From contig CAZXYS010000053.1 of the NCBI GenBank assembly GCA_964645005.1, positions 1 to 22,234 of the forward strand: DNA of 22,234 bases, in the 5' to 3' direction. The notes beneath the pieces are model-generated. The model searched no databases, had not been told where the DNA came from, and worked only from the letters and a program-made list of their open reading frames with translations. The position numbers were made by a program, and so were the translations under genes. The DNA comes from CAZXYS01 sp964645005. Lineage in GTDB: Bacteria; Bacteroidota; Ignavibacteria; Kapaibacteriales; UBA2268. Below, piece after piece: positions 1-7,438 of this stretch; within the stretch, counting starts at the first letter, position 1; the number at the start of each line of letters is the position of its first letter.

Positions 1-14
1 AGTGCTAAAGCACT
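1..14. repeat. Short palindrome cut by the window edge
   Basis: AGTGCT and AGCACT form a perfect 6-bp inverted repeat with a 2-base centre, and TTTG follows on the plus strand. The left flank is outside the window, so the full arm length is unknown. It could be the tip of a terminator for a plus-strand gene to the left, or a small operator. The rest of 1-103 shows no gene. Confidence 0.3.
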
Positions 15-103
15 TTGTTGCAATACTTACTAGCAGAATCAACTTTTCTAATGCATAATCCGGGTTTAACTAACGTGATGACAGGTGCTAATAAGAAATC
101 AGA

Positions 104-1471
104 TCAATCAACTTTCAGTTGTTCTTTCGAAAACACCTTGAATTTCTCAAATGAATCTTTGACGATTTTTTTTCTGGCAGCATCTTCGATGAATTCTTGA
201 ATGGGGTTCGTTCCATCCGGGAATTTTTTGAAGGGTGGTTCGGTTTCGAGGGTAGCCGGCGGTGCATAAAGCCAATCACCGTTTCTGTAAACATAACGCA
301 TGTTGTTATCGATAAAAGCGAACTGATTGAACATGTATTTCTTCAAAGTTCGCCCCATGTTATTATACCAGTAGCTTTGTAATATTGGAAGAGTTTCGTT
401 GCTTTCCTCCATAAGACGCGGACCGCCGTTGGCATTTACCGAATGAAGAATTTCATCGTAAAGAAAGCGTGTGCTGACAGGATGAGCAAGGTTTTTCTTT
501 TGATTGGAATTATTATCCAGCCAGAACATAGGTACTTTGTTTCCAGCATCGGTTACATTTGAGAAATGGTAGAACCAGTCCTGTTCACCAAAATTTTCAC
601 CGTGGTCGGAAATGAAAATGACAAGATTGTTTTTATCCTGATGCAATTCGCGGACAAATTCATCAAGTGGTTCGCGAATTATTTCCCAGCTTTTTCGTTG
701 TCTTTCCCGGATTATTCTTTTGCCTTTTTCCTTGATATAACTTTTATTATGTTTCAGGAAGCTTTGGTTTATAGTGTGGTAAAGTGCGGACATTTCGGTT
801 AGTTTATCGATAATGTTGTCCGAGTAGAGTTTCATTTTAGGAAAGGCATGGTATGGGAAATGGCTTTCCATTAAATTGAGGAACAGGAAGCTTTTTTTAC
901 CATTAGCTTCATTATTGGATATAATTTCCCTCGATTTATCGAAAATATCGGGATAAGTGTTCTGAAGCCAGCAGTTTCCACCCTCGAGGTCCTCGGTTAA
1001 TTTTTTAACAACCTTATCTTTTGACAAGAGTATTTTTCTAATTCTCGGTTTGCTGAAAAGAATCAAAAACCTTGTAAATGTTTTGAATTTGGGGTTAATA
1101 TATCTCCATACTTTGTGAACCTCGTTGAATCCCCTGTCCAGTCCGAAAATTTCAGTGGTTGCGATATTTGCTGTGACTTGTTGTGTATCATAGCCGATGC
1201 TTCTTAGATTCTCAGCCAATGTAGGTTTGTTAGTAGTCATATTTCGGGATTGGCTGGTAGCTCCATGTTCATGAGGCATTAATCCTGTGAATAGACTTGC
1301 AGTGGCGGGCAGTGTCCAGCAGCCTGCAGATCTGGCTTCCGAAAAACTGGTTGAATTGTTTTCGATATAGGGCATGCCGGCACTTCCGGATTTGAACACG
1401 GTATTATACCTGAGACTGTCGGCTACTATAAAAATGATATTATCAGGTTGCTTGTGATTATTATTTATCAT
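104..1471 (-). CDS. Sulfatase-like hydrolase/transferase (alkaline phosphatase superfamily) with Thr at the nucleophile position
   Basis: A 455-residue protein of the alkaline phosphatase/sulfatase fold. The N-terminal metal-binding strand is visible (NIIFIVADSLR, Asp18). The second metal site is FISDHGENFGE (Asp289, His290). His204 in MESHFPYH may also line the site. The nucleophile loop reads CWTLPATASLFTG (51-63). Aligned on the ASLxTG end of the sulfatase signature CxPxR, the formylglycine cysteine position falls on Thr53, Pro55 is kept and the Arg becomes Thr57. Cys51 is two residues off register. Thr nucleophiles are known in the LtaS/phosphoethanolamine-transferase branch, so a phospho-ester hydrolase or transferase is more likely than a formylglycine sulfatase. 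No signal peptide or membrane segment is evident, which argues against LtaS itself; the site of action is probably cytoplasmic. The substrate cannot be named. It is a lone gene, and the next gene upstream on its strand is ychF, 300 bp away. Confidence 0.85.
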   Translation of the reverse strand: MINNNHKQPDNIIFIVADSLRYNTVFKSGSAGMPYIENNSTSFSEARSAGCWTLPATASLFTGLMPHEHGATSQSRNMTTNKPTLAENLRSIGYDTQQVTANIATTEIFGLDRGFNEVHKVWRYINPKFKTFTRFLILFSKPRIRKILLSKDKVVKKLTEDLEGGNCWLQNTYPDIFDKSREIISNNEANGKKSFLFLNLMESHFPYHAFPKMKLYSDNIIDKLTEMSALYHTINQSFLKHNKSYIKEKGKRIIRERQRKSWEIIREPLDEFVRELHQDKNNLVIFISDHGENFGEQDWFYHFSNVTDAGNKVPMFWLDNNSNQKKNLAHPVSTRFLYDEILHSVNANGGPRLMEESNETLPILQSYWYNNMGRTLKKYMFNQFAFIDNNMRYVYRNGDWLYAPPATLETEPPFKKFPDGTNPIQEFIEDAARKKIVKDSFEKFKVFSKEQLKVD

Positions 1472-1771
1472 AGATCAACATTAAAGTTGTGATAAAATAG
1501 TGTTCAGAAAATTCGATTTTCAATAATTACTAAAATAATGAATAATTTTCATTATTGTCAAATTTAGTTTTAATTTCATTTAATATTAACAAAGATTAAA
1601 AATAAAATTAACAGTAGTTATGATGACCAATGTATCAGTAAAATTTCACTAACTTGGGTTCATTTAAAAATTTTATAAATATTATAAATTTAAATAATGG
1701 TTAAATATGATATAGACTAAAACTAAAATTAATTATTATTTTCATGTTCGGCGGTTTTTCATAATCCGAAA
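1472..1771. other. AT-rich spacer between the sulfatase-like gene and ychF
   Basis: Three hundred bases of very AT-rich DNA with no credible ORF, tRNA or long inverted repeat. It should hold the promoter of the sulfatase-like gene and the end of the ychF transcript. I see no clear intrinsic terminator after ychF. Confidence 0.6.
1559..1593 (-). promoter_or_regulatory. Possible Bacteroidetes-type promoter of the sulfatase-like gene
   Basis: On the minus strand TAAATTTG (1566-1559) matches the Bacteroidetes -7 consensus TAnnTTTG. A TTTG (1593-1590) lies upstream as a possible -33 box. The 23-base spacing is longer than the usual 19-21, and the region is so AT-rich that chance matches are expected. 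A start near 1553 would leave a leader of about 80 nt. Confidence 0.25.
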
Positions 1772-2857
1772 TTATCCGTGTCGGACATTTATTATATCTC
1801 CATCCTGAACGATGTAGTCCTTACCTTCGAGACGAAGTAATCCCGCATCGCGGCACTTAGCCATAGATCCCTGCTCAATGAATTGATCATAATTTACGAC
1901 TTCCGCCCTGATGAACTTGTTATAGAAGTCCGTGTGGATCTCGCCGGCAGCTTCCTGGGCGTTCATTCCTTTGTTGATAGTCCAAGCGCGGCATTCGTCA
2001 TCGCCAACGGTGAAAAAGGATTGCAAGCCCAGAAGATCATAAGCGCTGCGGATCATTCTGTTCAGTGGAGATTCCTTTAAGCCGTATTCCTGCATAAAAA
2101 TTTGCTTTTCCTTATCTTCAAGCTGGGATAACTCCATCTCGATTTTTGCAAAAAAAGGTTCGACTGTAACATTCTTTCCTGAAATTTCTGTGTTAACTTT
2201 TTCTACAAGTTCGCTGCTATTTTTAACATCCTTTTCAGATAGGTTGAGGGCTATTATCAATGGTTTTGCTGTCAGCGGTTGATAATTTTTCACGTAATAT
2301 TTTTCATTTTGATCGTAGTCCAGTTCCCGCAAAGGTGTTTCCTGCTGCAGAGTGTCATTCCATTTTTTCATATATTCCAGTTCTTTAGCTGCGCGATCAC
2401 GGGATTTTGGATTTCTCATATCTTTTTCGAGTCTTTCGAATCGGTTTTCGAGGAAAGCCATATCGGAGAAGATAAATTCCTCCTCGAATAACTTAACATC
2501 CCTGACCATATCGATGGAGCCTTCTATATGAGGGACTGTCTCATCTTCAAAGCAGCGGACAACATGGATAATGGCGTCGTTGGTTCTGATCTTTGAAATA
2601 TAATTACTTGTGAAGGCGGAACCGGCAGTTTCTCCCCTCTGCACACCCGCCATGTCAATAATATCAATACTTGCATTAACCTGCTTCTTGGGTTTAAATA
2701 TTTCGGTCAATCTATCCAATCGTTCATCAGGTACTTTCACCACTGCCTGGTTGGTATGTCTTTTTGCCAGAGCTTCGGTATCCTGGTGTGTTTCGGTAAG
2801 TGTTTGAAATAATGTGGTTTTACCTGAATAAGGGAGCCCTACTATGCCTATTTGCAT
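1772..2857 (-). CDS. ychF: YchF-family GTPase/ATPase (Obg-like) with C-terminal TGS domain
   Basis: The 361 residues match the usual YchF length of about 363. The P-loop is GLPYSGKTT (7-15), where most YchF proteins have GLPNVGKST. The switch region contains DIIDMAGVQRGE, corresponding to the DIAG(L)V(K)G motif, and ALNLSEKD fills the NKxD/E position, as is normal in this ATP-preferring family. A helical hairpin insert with many charged residues lies around 120-200. The C-terminal DUF933/TGS domain ends in YIVQDGDIINVRHG. YchF (OLA1 in eukaryotes) binds ribosomes and is tied to translation-initiation choice and stress responses. A purine-rich GGAAGG lies about 8 bases before the ATG. The gene stands alone, divergent from the PstS-like gene. 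The altered P-loop suggests a divergent YchF subgroup. Confidence 0.93.
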   Translation of the reverse strand: MQIGIVGLPYSGKTTLFQTLTETHQDTEALAKRHTNQAVVKVPDERLDRLTEIFKPKKQVNASIDIIDMAGVQRGETAGSAFTSNYISKIRTNDAIIHVVRCFEDETVPHIEGSIDMVRDVKLFEEEFIFSDMAFLENRFERLEKDMRNPKSRDRAAKELEYMKKWNDTLQQETPLRELDYDQNEKYYVKNYQPLTAKPLIIALNLSEKDVKNSSELVEKVNTEISGKNVTVEPFFAKIEMELSQLEDKEKQIFMQEYGLKESPLNRMIRSAYDLLGLQSFFTVGDDECRAWTINKGMNAQEAAGEIHTDFYNKFIRAEVVNYDQFIEQGSMAKCRDAGLLRLEGKDYIVQDGDIINVRHG

Positions 2858-3083
2858 TATTTATACCTTCCGGTTCTTTATGTTAAAATTGAATTTAAAC
2901 AAATATGTAAGACTGTTCAATTTTTAAAAATTGTAATTTATCATAACAATTATTTTTTAGTTTAACAGGAAAATAAATATGAAGATTAATTTTCTAAATT
3001 TCAGGATTTTTATAGTTTAGTTATTTTTAAGTTTTTCAATTAATACATTAATTATAAACTATGTGGAAGAAAAATTTATTAAG
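2858..3083. other. Divergent intergenic region between ychF and the PstS-like gene
   Basis: AT-rich DNA that must hold both promoters. On the minus strand CATATTTG (2907-2900) is one base off the TAnnTTTG box and could serve ychF. No recognisable Pho box is seen before the PstS-like gene. Confidence 0.4.
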
Positions 3084-3905
3084 ATGAGAAAAGTTATTTT
3101 TTTAATTTTTATTACAATGATACTGCTTGCCTGCAGCAAGAGATATTCCACTAATGTTATCAAAATTGCAGGGTCGGATACAATGCTGCCTTTGACGGAG
3201 CAATTCGCAGCTCAATTTATGAAAGATTATCCGGGGATTTCAATTTATGTGGAAGGCGGGGGAACCGCCAAAGGCGTGGAAAAGCTCACGGAGGGCGATG
3301 TTAATATATGTACGGCGTCAAGGAAGCTGCAACCGGAGGAAGTCATGCAAATAGCGGATAAATTTGAGAGCGTTGGAATGGCACACCGGATCGCTAAGGA
3401 TGCACTAAGCATTTATATGAATCATGACAATCCGGTAAGAACTCTGACAACCGAGCAATTAAAGCAGATTTTTACTTGTGAAGTCAATAACTGGAAAGAT
3501 TTGGGCGGTCTCGACAAAAATATCACGACAATTATCAGAAATCCGAATTCCGGGACTTATCTCTATTTTCAAAAGCATATTCTCAAAAATGATGAATACT
3601 GCTCGAATGCGAAAATCGCCAATACCACCGAGTCTGTTATCGAACAAGTGGCTAAAGATACCGGCGCTGTTGGCTACGGCGGTGTAGGCTACAACGGCAA
3701 GGTCATGCACGCAAAGGTAGATGGCATCCAACCAAACGAAACCAATATCATCGATGACAAATATCCGATAAGCCGCTATTTGTATTTCTACACAAAAAAT
3801 AAACCGGAAGGGATGGTGAAGGAATTCATAGATTGGGCGCTTAGTCCGGCGGGGCAGAAAATTGTAAGAAAGGCTGGCTATATACCTCTTTGGGAACAGC
3901 GATAA
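3084..3905 (+). CDS. PstS-like phosphate-binding lipoprotein (ABC transporter substrate-binding family)
   Basis: A 273-residue periplasmic binding protein of the PstS type. The N-terminus MRKVIFLIFITMILLACSK is a lipoprotein signal with lipobox LLAC, so Cys17 would be lipidated. The ligand-binding loops are AGSDTMLPL at the mature N-terminus, EGGGTAKGVEKL, ASRKL and RNPNSGTYLYF, which match the oxyanion-binding Ser/Thr/Arg loops of PstS. I chose the ATG at 3084 rather than a GTG at 3063 because the GTG would add seven charged residues before an otherwise ideal lipoprotein signal. No pstC, pstA, pstB or phoU is nearby, so it either works with a transporter encoded elsewhere or acts as a phosphate sensor or scavenger. 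Its stop codon lies one base from the stop of the convergent phosphatase gene, so the two transcripts probably overlap. Confidence 0.88.
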   Translation: MRKVIFLIFITMILLACSKRYSTNVIKIAGSDTMLPLTEQFAAQFMKDYPGISIYVEGGGTAKGVEKLTEGDVNICTASRKLQPEEVMQIADKFESVGMAHRIAKDALSIYMNHDNPVRTLTTEQLKQIFTCEVNNWKDLGGLDKNITTIIRNPNSGTYLYFQKHILKNDEYCSNAKIANTTESVIEQVAKDTGAVGYGGVGYNGKVMHAKVDGIQPNETNIIDDKYPISRYLYFYTKNKPEGMVKEFIDWALSPAGQKIVRKAGYIPLWEQR

Positions 3906-3906
3906 T

Positions 3907-5421
3907 TCATACAAACACCACCTTCAGCATAGAGAAATCATCCTGCACTTTGTTCTCTTTGCTGAGGTTAATAACGTGCTGGTATAGCTGATCGATTTCG
4001 GTGGCGTTGCCGTCTCTGTGCTGATCGAGAAAATTGTAAAGTTCATCTAAAGTCCAGAAGCTGCCATCGTCTCTCTCCACTTCATAGGCGCCGTCGGAAA
4101 ATACATACATCTTCGAACCCTGATGAATAGTGGTTTTGTAATTAGTATAGGTGTAATTTTCTTTAGCGCCGATAAGCAGATTGTTTGTGATGAGAGTAGT
4201 TCTCTGCTCGTTTTCATCAATCAGCAGCGGGGGCGGATGGGCAGCACCGCAGTAATTCAATTCACGCTTGTTTATATTATAAACGCCGTAGAAGATCGTG
4301 AAATACAGGTCATCATGCTCTTCCATGCGAAATGCGGAATTGAGCCCTGATAAAACCTGCTCCGGCTTCTTAAAATCCGTATTGGCAAGAGTTTCAAAGC
4401 GCAGTACGTTCAATACTGATACTGATAATAACGCCGAGCCAACACCATGTCCGGAAACATCAAGCAGATAGACAGCAAAATGCTCGTCGTCGAGCCAGTG
4501 ATAGCCGAAGGAGTCACCGCCAAGCTGCTCGGAAGGGATAAATCGCCAAGCTGTGCGGATATTGCCGTCATGAACCGGCTCAGGAAGCAGCGACCGGACG
4601 TAGGAAGCAGCCCTGTTCAGTTCTTCGTCGAGCAATTCCAGGTATTTATCTTTTTCATGGTTTAATTCCTTCAATTCCCGCTGGTATTCTTTCATGCTTG
4701 TAATATCAACCATCACCGCGATCAATCCGGCGATATTGCCCTGCGAATCATAGAATGGCGATTTGAAATAAATAACATCCATTCGTTCTTTGGCTGCGCT
4801 GAATACTTCGGCTTCGTAATGCTGCAATTCGCCGGTGTTTATTAATTTCTTATCCATTTCATGAGTGTGTTTGGCAACGGTCGGATTGGCAAAGTCGAAA
4901 ATCGTATTGCCTGTTAATTCTTTTTTTGTTCTACCGGAAAATTCCTCGAAAGCTTTATTGCAGCCAAGATATATGCCTTCCGTATCCTTGTAGAAGACTG
5001 GATTGGGAATGTTGTCCATCATGCGCTGCATGAATCTGTATTGCTTGTTAAGTTCATTGGTTCGGGATTGCAGTTTGCTGAGAGTAGTTGACAACTGCTC
5101 TTTTTGCTGAGTGATCAGTTCGTTTTTCTTCATTAGTTCTTGGTTGGCAATTTTGCGCTTTTTATTCTGTTTGTAAAAAATAAAAGCGGCAATCAGCAGC
5201 AGAAAGGCAAAGCCGATCGAAGAAAATATGATACAGCGCCGAAGCTGAATATCTTTTTCGCGTAGAAGCTTATCTTTTTGTAGAATATCTATTTCTTTAT
5301 CTTGCTTTTCAACGGAAGATTGTCTGATTTCTTCTTGCGGTCTTAATTTTTCATTTGCAGCTAATGCGGCGCAATTAAAAAAGAACAAAAGTAGAAAAAT
5401 ATGAAGAAAGAATTTTTTCAT
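3907..5421 (-). CDS. Membrane PAS-SpoIIE (PP2C-type) serine phosphatase, RsbU-like
   Basis: 504 residues. Residues 1-22 look like a signal peptide ending ALAA. A short charged extracytoplasmic stretch (23-62) follows, then one membrane helix (about 63-83), a coiled coil (85-130), a PAS domain (about 131-245, PVFYKDTEGIYLGCNKAFEE), a second short coiled coil and the SpoIIE/PP2C phosphatase domain. The PP2C metal motifs are complete: GGD (301-303), DVSGHG (321-326), AAHPPP, SDG (442-444) and QDDFSM (493-498). This family dephosphorylates anti-anti-sigma factors (RsbV/SpoIIAA type) in partner-switching stress pathways; here an extracellular or PAS-sensed cue would feed in. The stretch DKEIDILQKDKLLREKDIQL resembles the linker that follows periplasmic TPR repeats in Bacteroidetes sensor kinases, but the TPR part is missing. 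No RsbV, RsbW or sigma factor is in the window. No Shine-Dalgarno is visible. Confidence 0.9.
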   Translation of the reverse strand: MKKFFLHIFLLLFFFNCAALAANEKLRPQEEIRQSSVEKQDKEIDILQKDKLLREKDIQLRRCIIFSSIGFAFLLLIAAFIFYKQNKKRKIANQELMKKNELITQQKEQLSTTLSKLQSRTNELNKQYRFMQRMMDNIPNPVFYKDTEGIYLGCNKAFEEFSGRTKKELTGNTIFDFANPTVAKHTHEMDKKLINTGELQHYEAEVFSAAKERMDVIYFKSPFYDSQGNIAGLIAVMVDITSMKEYQRELKELNHEKDKYLELLDEELNRAASYVRSLLPEPVHDGNIRTAWRFIPSEQLGGDSFGYHWLDDEHFAVYLLDVSGHGVGSALLSVSVLNVLRFETLANTDFKKPEQVLSGLNSAFRMEEHDDLYFTIFYGVYNINKRELNYCGAAHPPPLLIDENEQRTTLITNNLLIGAKENYTYTNYKTTIHQGSKMYVFSDGAYEVERDDGSFWTLDELYNFLDQHRDGNATEIDQLYQHVINLSKENKVQDDFSMLKVVFV

Positions 5422-5512
5422 TGATTATAAATTTTCTGTTTTTGAAAAGTAACCATAGCCGAAATATAGTAATAATTTTTTTTAACAATAATCTGAAACT
5501 GCAAATTTTTTT

Positions 5513-5552
5513 GCTATAATTGTTTACTAATAATTACGGGAATTATTATAGC
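5513..5552. repeat. 8-bp inverted repeat upstream of the phosphatase gene
   Basis: GCTATAAT (5513-5520) and ATTATAGC (5545-5552) are perfect inverted repeats 24 bases apart, with a smaller AATT/AATT repeat inside (5532-5544). It lies 92-131 bases before the start of the SpoIIE phosphatase gene. T-rich tracts flank it on both strands. It could be an operator or a weak bidirectional hairpin; AT-richness makes chance possible. Confidence 0.35.
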
Positions 5553-5617
5553 ATTTTTATATCTTAATTTTAAAAAACGGAATTTACAGGCAAAAAATTA
5601 GAGTGGCTGCTAATTCG

Positions 5618-5667
5618 AAAAAATAATTATCCCCCGTTTTTTCATAACAATGAAGAATCGGGGGATA
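5618..5667 (-). terminator. Intrinsic terminator of the T9SS cargo gene
   Basis: A perfect 9-bp outer stem TATCCCCCG (5628-5636) / CGGGGGATA (5659-5667) continues, after one T-T mismatch and a G-U pair, into an inner 5-bp stem TTCAT/ATGAA (5641-5645 / 5650-5654) with a 4-base AACA loop. Read on the minus strand the hairpin is followed by AATTA and six T residues (5623-5618). It begins 11 bases after the stop codon of the T9SS gene, which fits Rho-independent termination. Confidence 0.75.
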
Positions 5668-5677
5668 CGATAAATAC

Positions 5678-7159
5678 TTATTTTGTAATATTTATCAGCA
5701 ATAAAGAATTTTCACCCGAGATATTCAGTATGCAGTAGTACATACCTGCATCAAAACTATCAGCATTAAATGCGATTTCATTTTTCCCCTGATTAGCCAT
5801 ACCGTCGAAAAGTTCAGCAATTGGTTTACCCTGTAAATCAAACAGAGTAAGATTGACTTTTGCGGCTTTTTCGGGATTGAAAGTAATTTTAAAGGTTGAT
5901 TTTACAGGATTAGGGACTACCTCAAATCTGTTTTTAGTTGCATTTTCGAGTATGCCGTTAACATCCGGACCAAGCTTGACGAGATATAGCTCAGACATTC
6001 GTTCGTCATTTTCTCGGGTGCCGGTAATGATATAACCGCCGTCGGCAGTTTGCCTTATACATTCTCCACTGTTTTTTAAATTACCGCCTAATTTCAAATC
6101 CCATTTCTTGTTGCCGGCGCCGTCAGTTTTTACGACCCAGAGTTTTCTTTTTGTATTTCCCTGCGGTTCTTGCGCCCAGCCGGTTAGGATATAGCCGCCG
6201 TCGGATGTTAAATCGAAGGAATAAGCATGTTCGGCGTCTTTATCGACGCCGTATTTTTTCATCCATAATACATCTAAATCAGTATTTGTTTCCATGAGCA
6301 CAAATTTCCCGCCGTCGGTTCCTGCAACAGCATAACCGCCGTCCGGGGTTTGCCTAATGCAGTTATATTCGTACGGGGGTTCGTCTGAGTAGAATTTTTG
6401 CCAGTCAAGTTGTCCGTCTTCTTTAATCTTCAAAAAAAGTGTTTCCTTTCCAACTGTACCAACATCTTCATAGCTGCCGGTAACAATGTATCCTCCGCCG
6501 TGAGCCTGCGTAACGGAATAGCCCAATTCATGGGCATCGGGCTCTCCATAGAACTCGAAATATAGCTCGTTGCCCGACAGATCGGTTTTTAGAAGGAAGA
6601 TATCCGGTTTTGTCTGGAAATCATCTTGATATACATAGCCTGTCATTACAACTCCGCCATCGTTAGAAAATTGCATCCCGCCTGTTTCAACAAAATCGTA
6701 ATTGCCCAGACCGTAACTCTTGTCCCAATCAAGTGAGCCGTCACTTTTAAATTTCATTAGAAAAATACCTCTGTTTTGTTGTTGATCGATTGTGCCGTGA
6801 GAATAAACAAGAAATCCGCCGTCATCAATCGGTAAAACACCGGTACAATTAGATATCAGTCCTTTGTTAACATCCTGAAATTGTTTGGCAGTCCATAATG
6901 TATCGCCGTTTTTGTCAGTGCGGACTACATAAGCATTTACAATCGGTGTTGTTCCAATTCCTGAGGCAATGTATCCCTCGTCCTGAAGTTGATGGACACA
7001 ATATCCACCCCCGCTCATTTGCAAACTCATAAAATCGGGGACATAAGTTTTTTCCCATTCAACGGGCGGCGCCTGAGATGAAGAAATGCAGGTTAAAAAT
7101 AAAAAGCCAAGAAAAAGTACTGAACTGTACTTTAAACAGAAAGTAAGGTTCTTTTTCAT
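5678..7159 (-). CDS. Secreted beta-propeller-like protein with T9SS type A C-terminal sorting domain
   Basis: 493 residues. The N-terminus has a long signal peptide with probable cleavage after SSSQA (about residue 30); Cys24 is preceded by Thr, so a lipobox is unlikely. The body consists of seven repeats, each built around a DGGYxxxG core and followed by a strand ending in a W-x-K-x-Y/F-G-like turn: QDEGYIASG, DDGGFLVYS, NDGGVVMTG, HGGGYIVTG, PDGGYAVAG, SDGGYILTG and ADGGYIITG. Seven such units predict a seven-bladed beta-propeller. The last 84 residues (410-493, from NRFEVVPNPV) form a Por/T9SS C-terminal sorting domain with LFDLQGKPI, FDAGMYYC and LLLINITK. Such proteins cross the inner membrane by Sec and the outer membrane by T9SS, and are then anchored or released. 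The function is unknown; no catalytic motif is visible. It ends in a strong intrinsic terminator. Confidence 0.9.
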   Translation of the reverse strand: MKKNLTFCLKYSSVLFLGFLFLTCISSSQAPPVEWEKTYVPDFMSLQMSGGGYCVHQLQDEGYIASGIGTTPIVNAYVVRTDKNGDTLWTAKQFQDVNKGLISNCTGVLPIDDGGFLVYSHGTIDQQQNRGIFLMKFKSDGSLDWDKSYGLGNYDFVETGGMQFSNDGGVVMTGYVYQDDFQTKPDIFLLKTDLSGNELYFEFYGEPDAHELGYSVTQAHGGGYIVTGSYEDVGTVGKETLFLKIKEDGQLDWQKFYSDEPPYEYNCIRQTPDGGYAVAGTDGGKFVLMETNTDLDVLWMKKYGVDKDAEHAYSFDLTSDGGYILTGWAQEPQGNTKRKLWVVKTDGAGNKKWDLKLGGNLKNSGECIRQTADGGYIITGTRENDERMSELYLVKLGPDVNGILENATKNRFEVVPNPVKSTFKITFNPEKAAKVNLTLFDLQGKPIAELFDGMANQGKNEIAFNADSFDAGMYYCILNISGENSLLLINITK

Positions 7160-7438
7160 AAGTCTACCTATTAATTGAACATGTTTGTAGTTTTTAATTG
7201 TAAAGAATAATAAAGATATATAGAAATGAAAAATGATAAGAAAATGTTAAATCAATTTGCATAAATTTTCTTTTAAAAACAAACAAGTATTTGTAGAAAA
7301 TTAAATAATAGATCAAGAGGCGAATTAAGCAGCTATCTTCTCAAAAGTTAAAACTTTAGCTTTTAACCTTTAACCTCTTTTTCAAATCAATCCAAATTAA
7401 AATCAAAACTAATTTTTCAAATATCAGAAGGCTAAGAT
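7160..7438. other. Spacer between the HD-domain gene and the T9SS gene
   Basis: AT-rich DNA without a credible ORF. It should carry the T9SS gene promoter, but I see no TAnnTTTG box on the minus strand. On the HD-gene side there is one weak hairpin, listed separately. Confidence 0.4.
7347..7367 (-). terminator. Weak candidate terminator of the HD-domain gene
   Basis: GTTAAAA (7347-7353) and TTTTAAC (7361-7367) form a 7-bp, AT-rich inverted repeat with a 7-base loop, followed on the minus strand by only four T residues. It starts 72 bases after the HD gene stop. Low GC in the stem makes this doubtful. Confidence 0.25.

Noticed and set aside
3063..3083. GTG start for the PstS-like gene
   Set aside because: It adds seven mostly charged residues ahead of a complete lipoprotein signal that begins properly at the ATG at 3084.
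3459..3914. 151-residue open frame opposite the PstS-like gene
   Set aside because: It lies antisense to conserved PstS loops and has no recognisable features.
5678..7159. T9SS cargo protein as a lipoprotein
   Set aside because: Cys24 is preceded by Leu-Thr, which does not meet the lipobox rule (Gly, Ala or Ser at -1), while SSSQA offers a normal signal peptidase I site.
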